Counted from the stretch's first letter, positions 24,127 to 33,413 are shown. The stretch: 64,000 bases of DNA from VXOI01 sp965197575 (GCA_965197575.1 OZ240214.1:2294001-2358000); one strand, 5' to 3'. The notes: generated by a model not told the origin, from the sequence alone. Program-made: numbers and translations.

Positions 24127-26166
24127 ATGGACGCTAACAGCATCAGAAACGTAGCCCTGCTTTCCCATTCCGGCGCCGGCAAGTCTTCCCTCTGCGAGGC
24201 GGTGCTGTTCAGCGCCAAGGCAGTTACCCGGCAGGGGAATATCGAGGACGGCAACACCGTTTCCGACTACGAGCCGGAGGAGATCAGGCGGGGCAGCAGC
24301 ATTCAGACGACGCTGATTGCCGCCTCCGGTGACGGCTTCAAGGTGAATTTCCTGGACACTCCGGGGTACGACGACTTCTTGGGCGAGGTCGTCAGCGCCC
24401 TCCGGGTGGTGGAAGGCGCGGCCATCCTGATTGCGGCCCCTTCGGGCGTGGACGTTGGCACCGAGCGCTCGTGGGACCTGTGCGAGTCGGCCGGGCTGCC
24501 CCGCGTGATGGTCATCAACAAGATGGACCGGGAGAACGCCGATTTCGACCGGAACGTCGCCGACATCCAGGCCACTTTTGGCCGCCAGTGCGTGCCCTTC
24601 CAGATTCCCACCGGGTCCGCCGACCAGTTCAAGGGAGTGATCGACGTGACCGACCCCAACGCCGATGTGCCGGCCGCTCTGGCCGACGAGGTGGAGGGCG
24701 CCCGCGAGCGGTTGATCGAGGCGGCGGCGGAGAGCGACGACGAGCTGGCCGACCGCTACTTGAGCGGCGAAGAACTGACCGCGGAGGAAATAGCAAACGG
24801 ACTGCGCGCCGCCGTATTGAAGGGCGAGTTGGTGCCCATCCTGGTCACCTCCGCCACCGAAAACGTCGGCGTCGCCGAGTTCACGCAGATGGTCCGCTCC
24901 TACCTGCCCTCGCCGGTGGACGGTGCGAAGCCGCAACTCAGCAAGGCCGGCTCCAGCGATGCCGTGGAGTACGCGGCCGACCCGGACGCTCCGTTGTCCG
25001 CCTTGGTCTTCAAGACGATGGCCGATCCATTTGTCGGTAAGCTGTCGGTGTTCCGGGTCTACCAGGGAACCATCAAGAGCAACTCCGAGGTTTGGGACGG
25101 GAGCCAGGGCCAGGCCGAGCGGGTGGGCCAGCTCTACTTGCCCCGGGGCAAGAACCAAGAGAACGTGGCCGAGATCACGGCGGGCGACATCGGCGCGGTC
25201 GGGAAGCTCTCGTCCACCGTCACCGGGGACACCCTCTGCTCCCGCGACAACCAGGTGACGTTCGATTCGATCCAGATGCCCGTGGGCTACTACCGGGTGG
25301 CCGTTTCCCCCGCCTCCAAGGCTGACCTCGACAAGATGTCGATGGCCTTGGCGCGCATCATCGAAGAAGACCCCAGCCTGCAAATGTCCCGCAACGCCAG
25401 CACCAGCGAAACGTTGATCACCGGCTTGGGCGACGCTCAGATCGACGTGGCCTTGGACAAGATCAGGCGGAAGTTCGGCGCGGACCTCAAGGTGAGGCTG
25501 CCGCGGGTGCCGTACCGGGAGACCATCACCCGCACGACCCAGTCCGAGTACCGCCACAAGAAGCAGTCGGGCGGTCACGGCCAATACGGCCACGTTCTGT
25601 TGCGGTTGGAGCCCAAGGACCGGGACCAAGGGTTCGAGTTCGGCTCGGAAGTCGTCGGCGGGCGAGTGCCAAGGGAATACATCCCGTCGGTGGAAAAGGG
25701 CGTGGTGAAGGCCCTCGACGAAGGCTCGCTCGCCGGATACCCCTTGGTGGACCTCAAGGCCGTGCTCTACGACGGCAGCTACCACGACGTCGATTCCTCG
25801 GGCATGTCGTTCGAAATCGCCAGCATCCAAGCGCTGAAGAAGGGCGTGGGCGACGCCAGCCCCATCCTGCTGGAGCCGGTGATGAAGCTGTCGGTGACGG
25901 TTCCCGAAGCCTACACCGGCGATGTGATGAGCGACCTCAACGGCAAGCGCGGTCGCATCCTCGGTATGACTCCCAGCGGCCGGGTGACGATCATCGAGGC
26001 GGAGGCGCCTCAGTCAGAGCTATTGCGCTACGCCCAAGACCTGCGGTCGCTGAGCCAGGGTCGCGGCTCATACTCGATGGAATACGGCCACTACGAGCCG
26101 GTCCCGGCCAACCTGGAGCCCAGAGTAATCCAGGAAGCCAAGCGCGCCCGCGAGGAAGACGACTAG
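24127..26166 (+). CDS. Elongation factor G paralogue (FusA-like GTPase)
   Basis: 679 residues with the EF-G domain order. The GTP-binding domain has SHSGAGKSS at 13-21, DTPGYDDF and NKMDRE. Domain II follows, then domains III-V with the domain IV start RTTQSEYRHKKQSGGHGQYG. The switch I segment reads RRGSSIQTT rather than the RGITI of housekeeping EF-G, which suggests the EF-G-like paralogue (the FusA2 type) rather than the main translocase. The frame is open far upstream, but ATG 24127 is supported by AAAGGGAG and by the family N-terminus. A hairpin terminator follows. Confidence 0.92.
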   Translation: MDANSIRNVALLSHSGAGKSSLCEAVLFSAKAVTRQGNIEDGNTVSDYEPEEIRRGSSIQTTLIAASGDGFKVNFLDTPGYDDFLGEVVSALRVVEGAAILIAAPSGVDVGTERSWDLCESAGLPRVMVINKMDRENADFDRNVADIQATFGRQCVPFQIPTGSADQFKGVIDVTDPNADVPAALADEVEGARERLIEAAAESDDELADRYLSGEELTAEEIANGLRAAVLKGELVPILVTSATENVGVAEFTQMVRSYLPSPVDGAKPQLSKAGSSDAVEYAADPDAPLSALVFKTMADPFVGKLSVFRVYQGTIKSNSEVWDGSQGQAERVGQLYLPRGKNQENVAEITAGDIGAVGKLSSTVTGDTLCSRDNQVTFDSIQMPVGYYRVAVSPASKADLDKMSMALARIIEEDPSLQMSRNASTSETLITGLGDAQIDVALDKIRRKFGADLKVRLPRVPYRETITRTTQSEYRHKKQSGGHGQYGHVLLRLEPKDRDQGFEFGSEVVGGRVPREYIPSVEKGVVKALDEGSLAGYPLVDLKAVLYDGSYHDVDSSGMSFEIASIQALKKGVGDASPILLEPVMKLSVTVPEAYTGDVMSDLNGKRGRILGMTPSGRVTIIEAEAPQSELLRYAQDLRSLSQGRGSYSMEYGHYEPVPANLEPRVIQEAKRAREEDD

Positions 26167-26198
26167 CCCATACAATGGCGGCGCACCGCTAGCGAAAA

Positions 26199-26226
26199 AA
26201 GGCCCCGATGCGGAAATCGGGGCCTT
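26199..26226. terminator. Strong hairpin terminator, bidirectional
   Basis: Perfect 11-bp stem AAGGCCCCGAT / ATCGGGGCCTT with a 6-base loop. A run of six A at 26195-26200 on its left flank becomes a T-run for transcription from the right, so it is a good terminator for the minus-strand Uma2 gene as well as the end of the plus-strand EF-G gene. Confidence 0.85.
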
Positions 26227-26246
26227 AGTCTTTGCGGGCGGAAAGT

Positions 26247-26804
26247 CTAGACGCCGGAGAACACTTGGGCCACCGGGATTCGCAGACCGGGCAGCAACGG
26301 CGTGGTTAGTTCGTCGCCTACGCCGAACACGCCTCGTTCGGAATATTCGTCGCCGTCAAGTACCAACACCCGCATTGTCCGAGTCGCGGGATCCGCCTGC
26401 CAGTACTCGAGGACACCGTAATAGGCGTACCGGCGCCTCTTCAGGTCCAAGTCTCTACGCCTAGTCGAAGGCGACAGCACCTCTACGACCAACGTCGGGG
26501 CCCCTTCCAAGGCGCGTTGGGTGACGATCTCAGATAGATCATGAGCCACGAAAATCAAGTCCGGCTGAAGAAGCACATCTTCGTCCGAAAAGATCACGTC
26601 ACACGGAGCGTAGAACAACTCCCCAAGTTGCTCGGCAGTCGGCCAGACGAGCAAGAACGTGTTTCGGGAAACTCTCTGCTGCGGTATATCCGGTGCTGGC
26701 GCCACGTATAGCTCCCCGTCAATTACTTCGTACCGGCGGCCGTCGTCGGGAAGCTGACAGTAGTCTTCGTAGGTGAGCCGGACCTTCGGTTTTGACGTGG
26801 TCAT
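26247..26804 (-). CDS. Uma2-family (DUF820) endonuclease-like protein
   Basis: 185 residues of PD-(D/E)XK fold. It begins with the family opening LTYEDYCQLPDDGRRYEVIDGELY, followed by PDLIFVA, VEVLSPSTRRRDLDLKRRRYAYYGVLEYW. The acid/Lys site is made by PDL, EVLSPST and DLKRRRY. Uma2 proteins are abundant in Cyanobacteria and Chloroflexota; their biological substrate is unknown. ATG 26804 is chosen for the family start; the open frame extends further upstream. A second Uma2 gene is at 46643-47428. Confidence 0.88.
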   Translation of the reverse strand: MTTSKPKVRLTYEDYCQLPDDGRRYEVIDGELYVAPAPDIPQQRVSRNTFLLVWPTAEQLGELFYAPCDVIFSDEDVLLQPDLIFVAHDLSEIVTQRALEGAPTLVVEVLSPSTRRRDLDLKRRRYAYYGVLEYWQADPATRTMRVLVLDGDEYSERGVFGVGDELTTPLLPGLRIPVAQVFSGV

Positions 26805-26836
26805 CGCCCACCACCTGCTTAGAATCCCCAAGAGGG

Positions 26837-28522
26837 TTAAAACCCCCAAGAGGGATTGTATTCTCCGAACACTTCCCGGAACACGTCCATCATCTCGCCC
26901 AGTGTGGCGTAGGCTTTCACGGCTTCGATCAGGGGCGGCATCAGGTTGTCCGTTCCGCGGGCGGCGGCTTCCAGCGCCCGTAGCTTCTCGGCGGCCTCGC
27001 GGCCGTCCCGGCGGCGGCGGATTTCTTGCAGCCCCTCGATCTGCCGTTTCTCCCCCTCGCGGTCTACCCGGAGCAGGGGAATGTCTATCTCCTCGCCGGT
27101 GTTGTATTCGTTGACGCCTACGGTGATGCGCTCCTTGCGGTCTTCCTCCAACTGGTAGACGTAGGAAGCCTCGGCGATCTCCCGTTGCAGGAACCCGGTT
27201 TCCAGCGCGGGTATGACGCCGCCGATGTCGTCGATGCGGCGGAAGTAGTCGTAGCTGCCCGACTCCAGTTGGTTGGTCATCACTTCCAGAAAATAGCTGC
27301 CTCCCAGCGGATCGACGGTGTCCGTAACTCCGGTCTCATGGGCGATGATTTGCTGGGTGCGGAGGGCCTGCAACGCCGCCTCTTCCGAAGGCAACGCCCA
27401 GGCCTCGTCCTTGCCGTTGGTGTGCAGCGACTGGCAGCCGCCCAAGACCGCAGCCAGGGCCTGGAGGGAGACCCGCACCACGTTGTTCTCCGGCTGTTGC
27501 GCGGTGAGCGACTGGCCGGAAGTCTGGGCGTGGAAGCGCAGGCGGTGGGAGCGGGGGTCGGTTGCGCCGAAGCTGTCCCGCATCTCTTGGGCCCAGATGC
27601 GGCGGGCGGCGCGGAACTTGCCGATCTCCTCGAAGAAGTTGTTGTGGACGTTGAAGAAGAAGCTGAGCCTGGGCGCGAATTCGTCCACATGCAGCCCGCG
27701 CTCTTGGGCGTGGCGCACGTACTCGAACCCGTCGGCCAGCGTGAACGCCAACTCCTGTACGGCGTTGGATCCGGCCTCCCGGATGTGGTAGCCGCTGACG
27801 CTTATCGGGTTCCAGCGCGGGACGTGCCGAGCGCCGAACTCGACGGTATCGGTCACCAGCCGCATCGAGGGATGGGGCGGGAAGATGTACTCGTTCTGGG
27901 CGATGTATTCCTTGAGGATGTCGTTCTGAATGGTGCCGCCGATCTGGTCCAGCGACGAGCCCTGCTTCTCGGCCAAGGCCAAGTACATCGCCCAGATGAT
28001 GGCGGCGGGACTGTTGATGGTCATGGAAGTGGTTACCTGGTCGAGGCGGATACCGTCGAACAGCGTTTCCATGTCGGCCAGCGACGACACGGCGACGCCG
28101 CAGGTGCCAAACTCGCCGGCGGCCCGCGGGTCGTCGGTGTCGTAGCCGTAGAGGGTGGGCATGTCGAAGGCTACGCTCAGGCCGGTCTGACCTTCGTTCA
28201 ACAAGAACTTGAAGCGCTCGTTGGTCTCTTGGGGCCGTCCGAACCCGGCGAACATCCGGCGGGTCCACAGCCGACCCCGGTAGCCGCTGGCGTGAATGCC
28301 CCGCAAGTAAGGGTATTCGCCGGGGAGCCCCGCGTTCTCCAAGTAGTCGTCCTCAGCGGTATCTTCCGGGGTGTAGACCTGCTGGACGTTTATCTGGGAA
28401 GGCGTGCGAAAATCGGGCCTTCGCTGGGCGCCGGACTCCTGCCGCTCGCGCCAGTTGGAAGTGCGTTCCTTGAGCCTGTTCAGTTCATCGTTGGAAAGCA
28501 AAGCCGCCTCCGTAGAATCCAA
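26837..28522 (-). CDS. Methylmalonyl-CoA mutase large (catalytic) subunit
   Basis: 561 residues covering only the TIM-barrel substrate domain. The cobalamin-binding domain is absent, as in split mutases where a separate small subunit supplies it. Motifs: YLRGIHASGYRGRLWT near 72, QTGLSVAFDMPT, TIQNDILKEY and SVSGYHIREAG. It isomerises an acyl-CoA (methylmalonyl- or ethylmalonyl/isobutyryl-type) by a radical route. The usual TMYRG substrate motif reads SGYRG, so the substrate may not be methylmalonyl-CoA. Start is TTG 28522 without a clear Shine-Dalgarno. No B12-binding partner is seen in the window. Confidence 0.92.
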   Translation of the reverse strand: MDSTEAALLSNDELNRLKERTSNWRERQESGAQRRPDFRTPSQINVQQVYTPEDTAEDDYLENAGLPGEYPYLRGIHASGYRGRLWTRRMFAGFGRPQETNERFKFLLNEGQTGLSVAFDMPTLYGYDTDDPRAAGEFGTCGVAVSSLADMETLFDGIRLDQVTTSMTINSPAAIIWAMYLALAEKQGSSLDQIGGTIQNDILKEYIAQNEYIFPPHPSMRLVTDTVEFGARHVPRWNPISVSGYHIREAGSNAVQELAFTLADGFEYVRHAQERGLHVDEFAPRLSFFFNVHNNFFEEIGKFRAARRIWAQEMRDSFGATDPRSHRLRFHAQTSGQSLTAQQPENNVVRVSLQALAAVLGGCQSLHTNGKDEAWALPSEEAALQALRTQQIIAHETGVTDTVDPLGGSYFLEVMTNQLESGSYDYFRRIDDIGGVIPALETGFLQREIAEASYVYQLEEDRKERITVGVNEYNTGEEIDIPLLRVDREGEKRQIEGLQEIRRRRDGREAAEKLRALEAAARGTDNLMPPLIEAVKAYATLGEMMDVFREVFGEYNPSWGF

Positions 28523-28688
28523 GTGCGGAGTGGACGGCGCAAACCGGCAACCGTCAAGGATGGCTATACCGGCAAGTCTAGTCAGCCGCCGCGCCGGGTG
28601 TCAACGCGGGGGCGGCTAGAGGCGGGGCAATCGCGCTTTCTCAAGGTGACCGCTCTGACTGCATCTGCCAGACGTCGATTGAAGTATA

Positions 28689-29153
28689 ATGATGGAGATG
28701 GGGGAATGGACGATCTTGGAATACCTGCAAGCGGGAGCATACACCGCCATCATGCTCGCCGTCTTGGGAGTGCCGCAAATGCTGTCCAGCTACTTTGACC
28801 ACGGAGCGCGCCGCTCGGACCGTATGGAGAGCGAAGCCAGCACCGAGCGGAGGCATCAGGAGCGCCTCTTGGAAGAAGCGCGCCGAGAAGAGCGGCAAGA
28901 GGAACGCCGCCGCGAGGAGCGGACGCAGGACGAAGAGCGCCGCCGCCGGGAGGCGGAACTCTTGGAGCGGCGCTTCGAGGACTCGGAACGCCGGCATCAG
29001 GAAATGATGGCCGCGCTAATCACAGCTCTGAACAACGGCGGGAGCCAGCGCGAACTTATACGCACCCTTCAGCAAACCGTCGAAACCCTTGAGACCGAAA
29101 ACGCCAGACTGCGCCAGCAGAATGGCAACGGCAACTCCTCCCACTCGCCCTGA
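28689..29153 (+). CDS. Membrane-anchored coiled-coil protein of unknown function
   Basis: 154 residues. One N-terminal hydrophobic segment (LQAGAYTAIMLAVLGVPQML, about 13-32) is followed by a long charged helix of Arg/Glu-rich repeats (ERLLEEARREERQEERRREE) from 45 to 110 and a second coiled coil (QTVETLETENARLRQQ) at 127-142. Nothing points to an enzyme. TATAAT at 28685-28690 overlaps the first ATG; the true start could be ATG 28698, giving a leaderless message. The gene is divergent from the mutase gene and convergent with tyrS. Confidence 0.65.
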   Translation: MMEMGEWTILEYLQAGAYTAIMLAVLGVPQMLSSYFDHGARRSDRMESEASTERRHQERLLEEARREERQEERRREERTQDEERRRREAELLERRFEDSERRHQEMMAALITALNNGGSQRELIRTLQQTVETLETENARLRQQNGNGNSSHSP

Positions 29154-29178
29154 CTCGGCAAGGCGAGTGGCGAGGCTA

Positions 29179-30411
29179 CTACGCGAAGCGGACGAAGCGG
29201 CGGCGGCCTGCCCGCAACACGTCCCCGGCGGCGACGTTAACGGCGGCACGGTCGTCGTCCAGACGGTTGGGGTCGCCTGATGCAGGCAGAAGTTCGACCG
29301 CGCCTTGGGAGAGCAGGCGCCGGGCTTCGGCGTTACTGGCGGCCAGGCCAGCGGCCACCAGCAGACGGTCAACCCTGATGCCGCCGTCGGCTGCTCCGGC
29401 CCGCTCCCGCAAGTCCGCCAGCGACACTTCGGGAATATCGTCGGGCAGGCTGCGGCCCTGCACCACCCGCTCGAAGCCCGCCTGGGCGGCGTCGGCGGAT
29501 GGGGCGTCGTGGAACTGGCGGGTGATTTCCCAGGCCAGGCGCTTCTTGTAGTCCATGGGGTTGACCGCGTCTTGCTCCAGGTCTCGGGCCATGTCGGCTA
29601 TGTCGCTGGTGGAGACGGCGGTCAGAAGTTCGTAGTAGGGGATGATTAGGCCGTCGGGGATGGACATTAACTTGCCGTACATGTCGTTGGGCGGTTCGTC
29701 TACGCCGACATAGTTGTCCAGGCTCTTGCTCATCTTTTGCACACCGTCGGTGCCGACGAGGATGGGCATCATGAAGCATTGCTGGGGAATCTGGCCCATA
29801 GACCTTTGCAGTTCCCGACCTATTCCAAGGTTGAATAATTGATCGGTCCCACCGAACTCCACGTCAGCCTCTATTACAACCGAATCGTAGGCTTGAAGTA
29901 ACGGGTAGAGCAGTTCGGTCAGAGCTATTGGCTGTTCCTCGGAAAGTCGTTTGGCATAATCGGCCCGCTGCAGGAATTGGGCCACAGTGAACCGGCCGGT
30001 GAGGTTGATGATGTCGGCGAGGGTGAATTTCCCGAACCACTCGCTCTGGTGGACGACCTCGGTCTTGTCCTCGTCCACCACTTTGAAGAACTGTCGCAGA
30101 TAGGACTCGGCGTTCTCCATCACCTGCCCGTGGGTAAGCATGGGGCGGGTGGCCGACTGGCCGGAGGGATCGCCGATCTGGGCGGTCCAGTCGCCGACGA
30201 TGAGGATGACCTGATGGCCCAGTTCCTGTAGCTGACGGAGCTTGCGCAGGCCGACAGTATGCCCCAGGTGAATGTCGGGCCGGGTCGGGTCGAATCCCAT
30301 CTTCAGCCGGAGGGGGCGGCCCGATTCCAGCAGCCGGATGAACTCTTCGCGGGAGATGATGCGGTCAACCCCGCGGTTGACTATCGTATCCAGCGCCTCG
30401 GGACTAAGCAA
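29179..30411 (-). CDS. tyrS: Tyrosyl-tRNA synthetase
   Basis: 410 residues, class I synthetase. The HIGH motif is HLGH in PDIHLGHTVGL near residue 47, and KMSKS is intact near 230 in DGVQKMSKSLDN. A C-terminal S4 RNA-binding domain covers 345-410 (IRVDRLLVAAGLAASNAEAR). It charges tRNA-Tyr. The start is TTG 30411, lying inside the last codons of ribF (8-base overlap), so the two are translationally coupled. Length matches the TyrZ-like long form. Confidence 0.96.
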   Translation of the reverse strand: MLSPEALDTIVNRGVDRIISREEFIRLLESGRPLRLKMGFDPTRPDIHLGHTVGLRKLRQLQELGHQVILIVGDWTAQIGDPSGQSATRPMLTHGQVMENAESYLRQFFKVVDEDKTEVVHQSEWFGKFTLADIINLTGRFTVAQFLQRADYAKRLSEEQPIALTELLYPLLQAYDSVVIEADVEFGGTDQLFNLGIGRELQRSMGQIPQQCFMMPILVGTDGVQKMSKSLDNYVGVDEPPNDMYGKLMSIPDGLIIPYYELLTAVSTSDIADMARDLEQDAVNPMDYKKRLAWEITRQFHDAPSADAAQAGFERVVQGRSLPDDIPEVSLADLRERAGAADGGIRVDRLLVAAGLAASNAEARRLLSQGAVELLPASGDPNRLDDDRAAVNVAAGDVLRAGRRRFVRFA

Positions 30412-31342
30412 CCTGCGGCTCCTCGTCTCGGGCCAGCGCGGCCCTGGAATCGGCTACGTCCTGGTCTATCTGCTTGATCAAGGACTCTACGTCGCTGAAC
30501 GTCTCTTGGTCCCGGACCTTGCCCACGAACTCCACCCTCATGGCGCTGCCGTAGAGGTCGCGGCTGAAGTCCATGACGTAGACTTCCACCAGCCGTTGCG
30601 AGAGGCCAAAGGTGGGGCGCACGCCGATGGAAGTGGCCGAGGGGTACCGCACTCCGTCGATAACGGCCCAAGTGGCGTAAATACCGTCGGCGGGCCAGAG
30701 CAGGCCGGGATAAACGTCCAGGTTGGCCGTGGGGAAACCCAGGGTACGCCCTCGCTGGTCGCCCAGCACCACCACGCCGGTGAGGCCATGCTTGCGGCCC
30801 AGCAGGCGGGCGCCGGAGGCCACATCGCCCTCGACGAGCGTTTCGCGGATGAGGCGGCTCTTGACGGGCCGGTTGTCGATTTCGAGGGGCTGCACGGTCT
30901 CGACCCAAAAGCCCAGCCGCTCCCCTTGGGCCCGCATGTAGGCGAGATCGCCCTGCCGGTCTTTGCCCAAGGCGGAGTCCGGCCCCAGCAACAGCCCACG
31001 CATCCGCATGGTGTCGCAGAGGACTTCGGCGAATTCCTGGGCCGTGACCTGGGCGAGCTCCGTGGTGAATTCCAAGGAGGCAACCAACTCTATGCCCAGC
31101 GCCTTGAGCAGCTCGACCTTCTGCTCCGGTGTGGTAAGGTAGCTGGGAACGGTGCCGGGATGAAAGACGGTAACGGGGCGGTTGGAGAACGTAATGACCG
31201 CCGGGGCGTAGTCGGGGGCGGCCAAGGCGATTAGCTGATTAAGCAAGTGCCGGTGCCCTTGATGGACACCGTCAAAGACGCCAATGGTAAGGACTGTGTC
31301 CTTCTGGGGGGCGAGGCCGGCCAGACGTTGGCTGAAGCTCAT
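30404..31342 (-). CDS. ribF: Bifunctional riboflavin kinase / FMN adenylyltransferase
   Basis: 312 residues. The N-terminal FAD synthetase domain begins LTIGVFDGVHQGHRHLL with the HxGH nucleotide motif, and the C-terminal riboflavin kinase has GRTLGFPTANL near 195. The enzyme makes FMN and then FAD from riboflavin. ATG 31342 starts the ribF-tyrS unit. The 230-base gap upstream is shared divergently with rsmD. Confidence 0.95.
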   Translation of the reverse strand: MSFSQRLAGLAPQKDTVLTIGVFDGVHQGHRHLLNQLIALAAPDYAPAVITFSNRPVTVFHPGTVPSYLTTPEQKVELLKALGIELVASLEFTTELAQVTAQEFAEVLCDTMRMRGLLLGPDSALGKDRQGDLAYMRAQGERLGFWVETVQPLEIDNRPVKSRLIRETLVEGDVASGARLLGRKHGLTGVVVLGDQRGRTLGFPTANLDVYPGLLWPADGIYATWAVIDGVRYPSATSIGVRPTFGLSQRLVEVYVMDFSRDLYGSAMRVEFVGKVRDQETFSDVESLIKQIDQDVADSRAALARDEEPQVA

Positions 31343-31549
31343 TCGGTCTTTTGCCTGGCAAGTTCAAGTGGGCTGGATGTTAGCACAGCGGCATATTAGC
31401 GTCAACTTGGATTCAAGCCCGGCCAAGTCTCGATCCGAGCCTCGACTATCCAGGGCGGTCGTTCCGGCTTCTGGTCTGATTCATAATAAACTGCTTAAAA
31501 ATGTATGAAATCAGCTTCGGTTTCGCTAGGAAAAGGAAAAGGCGTTATG

Positions 31550-31555
31550 TATAAT
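31550..31555 (+). promoter_or_regulatory. Candidate -10 element for rsmD-coaD
   Basis: A consensus TATAAT lies 18 bases before the rsmD ATG at 31573, so the untranslated leader would be about 10 bases. No good -35 hexamer is seen 16-18 bases upstream. Confidence 0.4.
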
Positions 31556-31572
31556 TCGGCCTTGTCCAAGTG

Positions 31573-32175
31573 ATGCGCGTAGTTGGAGGCCAAGCCAGGG
31601 GCCGACGGCTCAAGGGGGCGGTAAGCCCCGGCACCAGGGCCACCACCGAGCGCGTCCGGGCGGCGATCTTTAACATCTTGGGGCACATTTTGGGCCCCGG
31701 ACAATACGAGGGGATGCGGGTCCTGGACCTCTTCGCCGGGTCGGGCAGCCTGGGTGTCGAGGCGCTGAGCCGGGGAGCGGCTTGGGCCGACTTCGTGGAG
31801 CGGGACCGGCGGCAGTGCGCCGTGATCGAAGACAATCTGTCTTCCACCGGGTTCGCCTCCCAAGCCCAAGTACACCGGAACGACGTAATCCGCGCCTTGG
31901 CCGCGCTTCCCGGATGCTACAGGCTGGTGCTGCTGGACCCGCCTTACAGCACCGGCGACATCGACCGCGTGTTGGACGCGGTTGCTGCCAGGAAGGGACT
32001 GGTGATCGAAGAGGGAATCGTGATCGCAGGACATTCCAGGCACGCGGAACTGCGCGCTCGGTACGGAGACCTGCGCCACACTTCACACCGGCGCTACGGA
32101 GACAACGTGATCGATTTTTTTCAGATGGGTGAGTCCGGCCTGGCCGGGAATGAGACGGGGAGCATGACATGGTGA
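31573..32175 (+). CDS. rsmD: 16S rRNA (guanine-966-N2)-methyltransferase
   Basis: 200 residues. Opens with the family start MRVVGGQARGRRLKG. SAM motif VLDLFAGSGSLGVEAL lies near 53-68, and the catalytic N-methyltransferase motif DPPYST near 125. It methylates G966 of small-subunit rRNA. ATG 31573 is used; a GTG directly before it is also in frame. The stop overlaps the coaD start, a pairing common in bacteria. Confidence 0.94.
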   Translation: MRVVGGQARGRRLKGAVSPGTRATTERVRAAIFNILGHILGPGQYEGMRVLDLFAGSGSLGVEALSRGAAWADFVERDRRQCAVIEDNLSSTGFASQAQVHRNDVIRALAALPGCYRLVLLDPPYSTGDIDRVLDAVAARKGLVIEEGIVIAGHSRHAELRARYGDLRHTSHRRYGDNVIDFFQMGESGLAGNETGSMTW

Positions 32176-32657
32176 TAGCCCTGTACCCCGGCAGCTTCGA
32201 CCCGGTGACGGTGGGCCATCTGAACATCGCGGCCCGCGCGGCGCGGCTGTTCGACCGGGTGGTGCTCGCCGTGTACGACACCCCGTCGAAGAACCTGCTG
32301 TTCAGCACCGAAGAGCGGGTGGAGTTGGCCCGCCAGGCTTGCAGCCACCTTCCCAACGTGGAGGTCACCAAGTATCAGGGGCTTACGGTGAGGTTCGCCA
32401 GTGACCTGGGCGCCGGGGTCATCGTCCGCGGGCTCAGGAGCGGGTCCGACTTCGAGTACGAGTTCGAGATGGCGTTTATGAACCACCAACTGGAGCCGGA
32501 GGTGGATCTCGTGTGCTTCATGACCTCCCAGGACTACGTGTTCGTCAGCGCCAGTCTGCTAAAAGAGGTTGCCAGGTTGGGCGGGGATATCCGGGAGATG
32601 GTCCCGCCCAACGTAGCCGCAGCGGTGTATCAAAAATTCGCAACCACCGGTCCGTGA
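32169..32657 (+). CDS. coaD: Phosphopantetheine adenylyltransferase
   Basis: 162 residues. The nucleotidyltransferase motif is GSFDPVTVGHL near residue 7, GLRSGSDFEYEFEMAFMN carries the substrate-contacting Arg region near 88-105, and the C-terminal ISASLLKEV type motif appears as VSASLLKEVARLGGD. It catalyses the fourth step of CoA synthesis. ATG 32169 overlaps the end of rsmD by 7 bases. Confidence 0.96.
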   Translation: MVIALYPGSFDPVTVGHLNIAARAARLFDRVVLAVYDTPSKNLLFSTEERVELARQACSHLPNVEVTKYQGLTVRFASDLGAGVIVRGLRSGSDFEYEFEMAFMNHQLEPEVDLVCFMTSQDYVFVSASLLKEVARLGGDIREMVPPNVAAAVYQKFATTGP

Positions 32658-32683
32658 AGTAGTGGCCGGGTGAGGAGGCTATC

Positions 32684-33223
32684 ATAGACATCATAAATAT
32701 CATCGACCGGTTGGAAACTCTCATCGAAACCAGCAAGACGGTCCCGGTCAGCGGGAACATCCTGATGGAAAAGAAGAAAGTGTTGGAGTTGGTCGACCAA
32801 CTGCGCCTCACCGTCCCGGACGAGGTGCGCAGCGCCGAGGACGTGCTGGCGCAGAAGGACCAGATCATCAGCATGGCCCAGACCGACGCCAGAAGGACCA
32901 AGTCTATGGCCGAGGACGAGCTCCGGGAGCGCCTCAATAGTCACGAGCTGGTCGCCCAAGCCGAGATGAAGGCGGCGCAGACCATTCGCGAAGCCGAGGA
33001 GCGGGCCACGCGGATGCTGCAACAGTCGGAGGCCGAGTCCCAGTCGCGGCGCACCGACGCCGACGCCTACGCCCTGCGCAGCCTCCGGTCTTTGGAAGCC
33101 GAGCTGTCCGCCATCACCGGCTCAGTGCGGAAGGGCATCTCGCTTCTGTCCGACAACGCGAGCGCCCACCTGAGCAGCCAATATTTCAACGGGGAAGACT
33201 CCCAGGTCGAAATGGTCCGGTAG
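32684..33223 (+). CDS. Coiled-coil protein of unknown function, non-canonical start likely
   Basis: About 180 residues. The central part is a long charged helix (RTKSMAEDELRERLNSHELV and AEMKAAQTIREAEERATRML) with a Gln/Ser-rich end. It looks like a structural or ATPase-subunit-E/DivIVA-type helical protein, but I cannot name it. The first standard start codon is TTG 32711, yet GAGGAGG lies at 32672-32678, 32 bases before it and 5-6 bases before in-frame ATA 32684. Starting at ATA adds a well-formed helix start, IDIINIIDRLETLIE. I therefore list ATA as start, with TTG 32711 as the conventional alternative. It may be cotranscribed with rsmD-coaD. Confidence 0.7.
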   Translation: MDIINIIDRLETLIETSKTVPVSGNILMEKKKVLELVDQLRLTVPDEVRSAEDVLAQKDQIISMAQTDARRTKSMAEDELRERLNSHELVAQAEMKAAQTIREAEERATRMLQQSEAESQSRRTDADAYALRSLRSLEAELSAITGSVRKGISLLSDNASAHLSSQYFNGEDSQVEMVR

Positions 33224-33302
33224 TTCCGGACTCCGAGGGGGCCGTCTCCCGGAATTTCGGCTCCTTCTTTCCAGTCGTTCGCTTCAATCGTTCGTTTCAG
33301 GC

Positions 33303-33372
33303 CAGAGAGCGCCGAGAACTCAAGGCTGCTATGAAGACCGGCGGCCTTGCGTTCTTGGCGCTCTTTAGTGTT
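33303..33372. repeat. Dispersed short intergenic repeat, copy 3 (two half-motifs)
   Basis: CAGAGAGCGCCGAGAACTCA (33303-33322) and an inverted-type partner GTTCTTGGCGCTCTTTAGTG near 33350-33369 face each other around about 28 bases, in the gap before the ATP synthase operon promoter. The pair can fold as a loose hairpin. Confidence 0.5.
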
Positions 33373-33413
33373 TCGGACTTCGGTTTCGGTCCCCGGTTTC
33401 GGCCTCGTTTGGG

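Noticed and set aside
23947..25830. 627-residue minus-strand open frame opposite the EF-G gene
   Set aside because: No recognisable domain, composition typical of an antisense shadow.
27026..28798. 590-residue plus-strand open frame opposite the methylmalonyl-CoA mutase gene
   Set aside because: Shadow of the clearly conserved mutase on the other strand.
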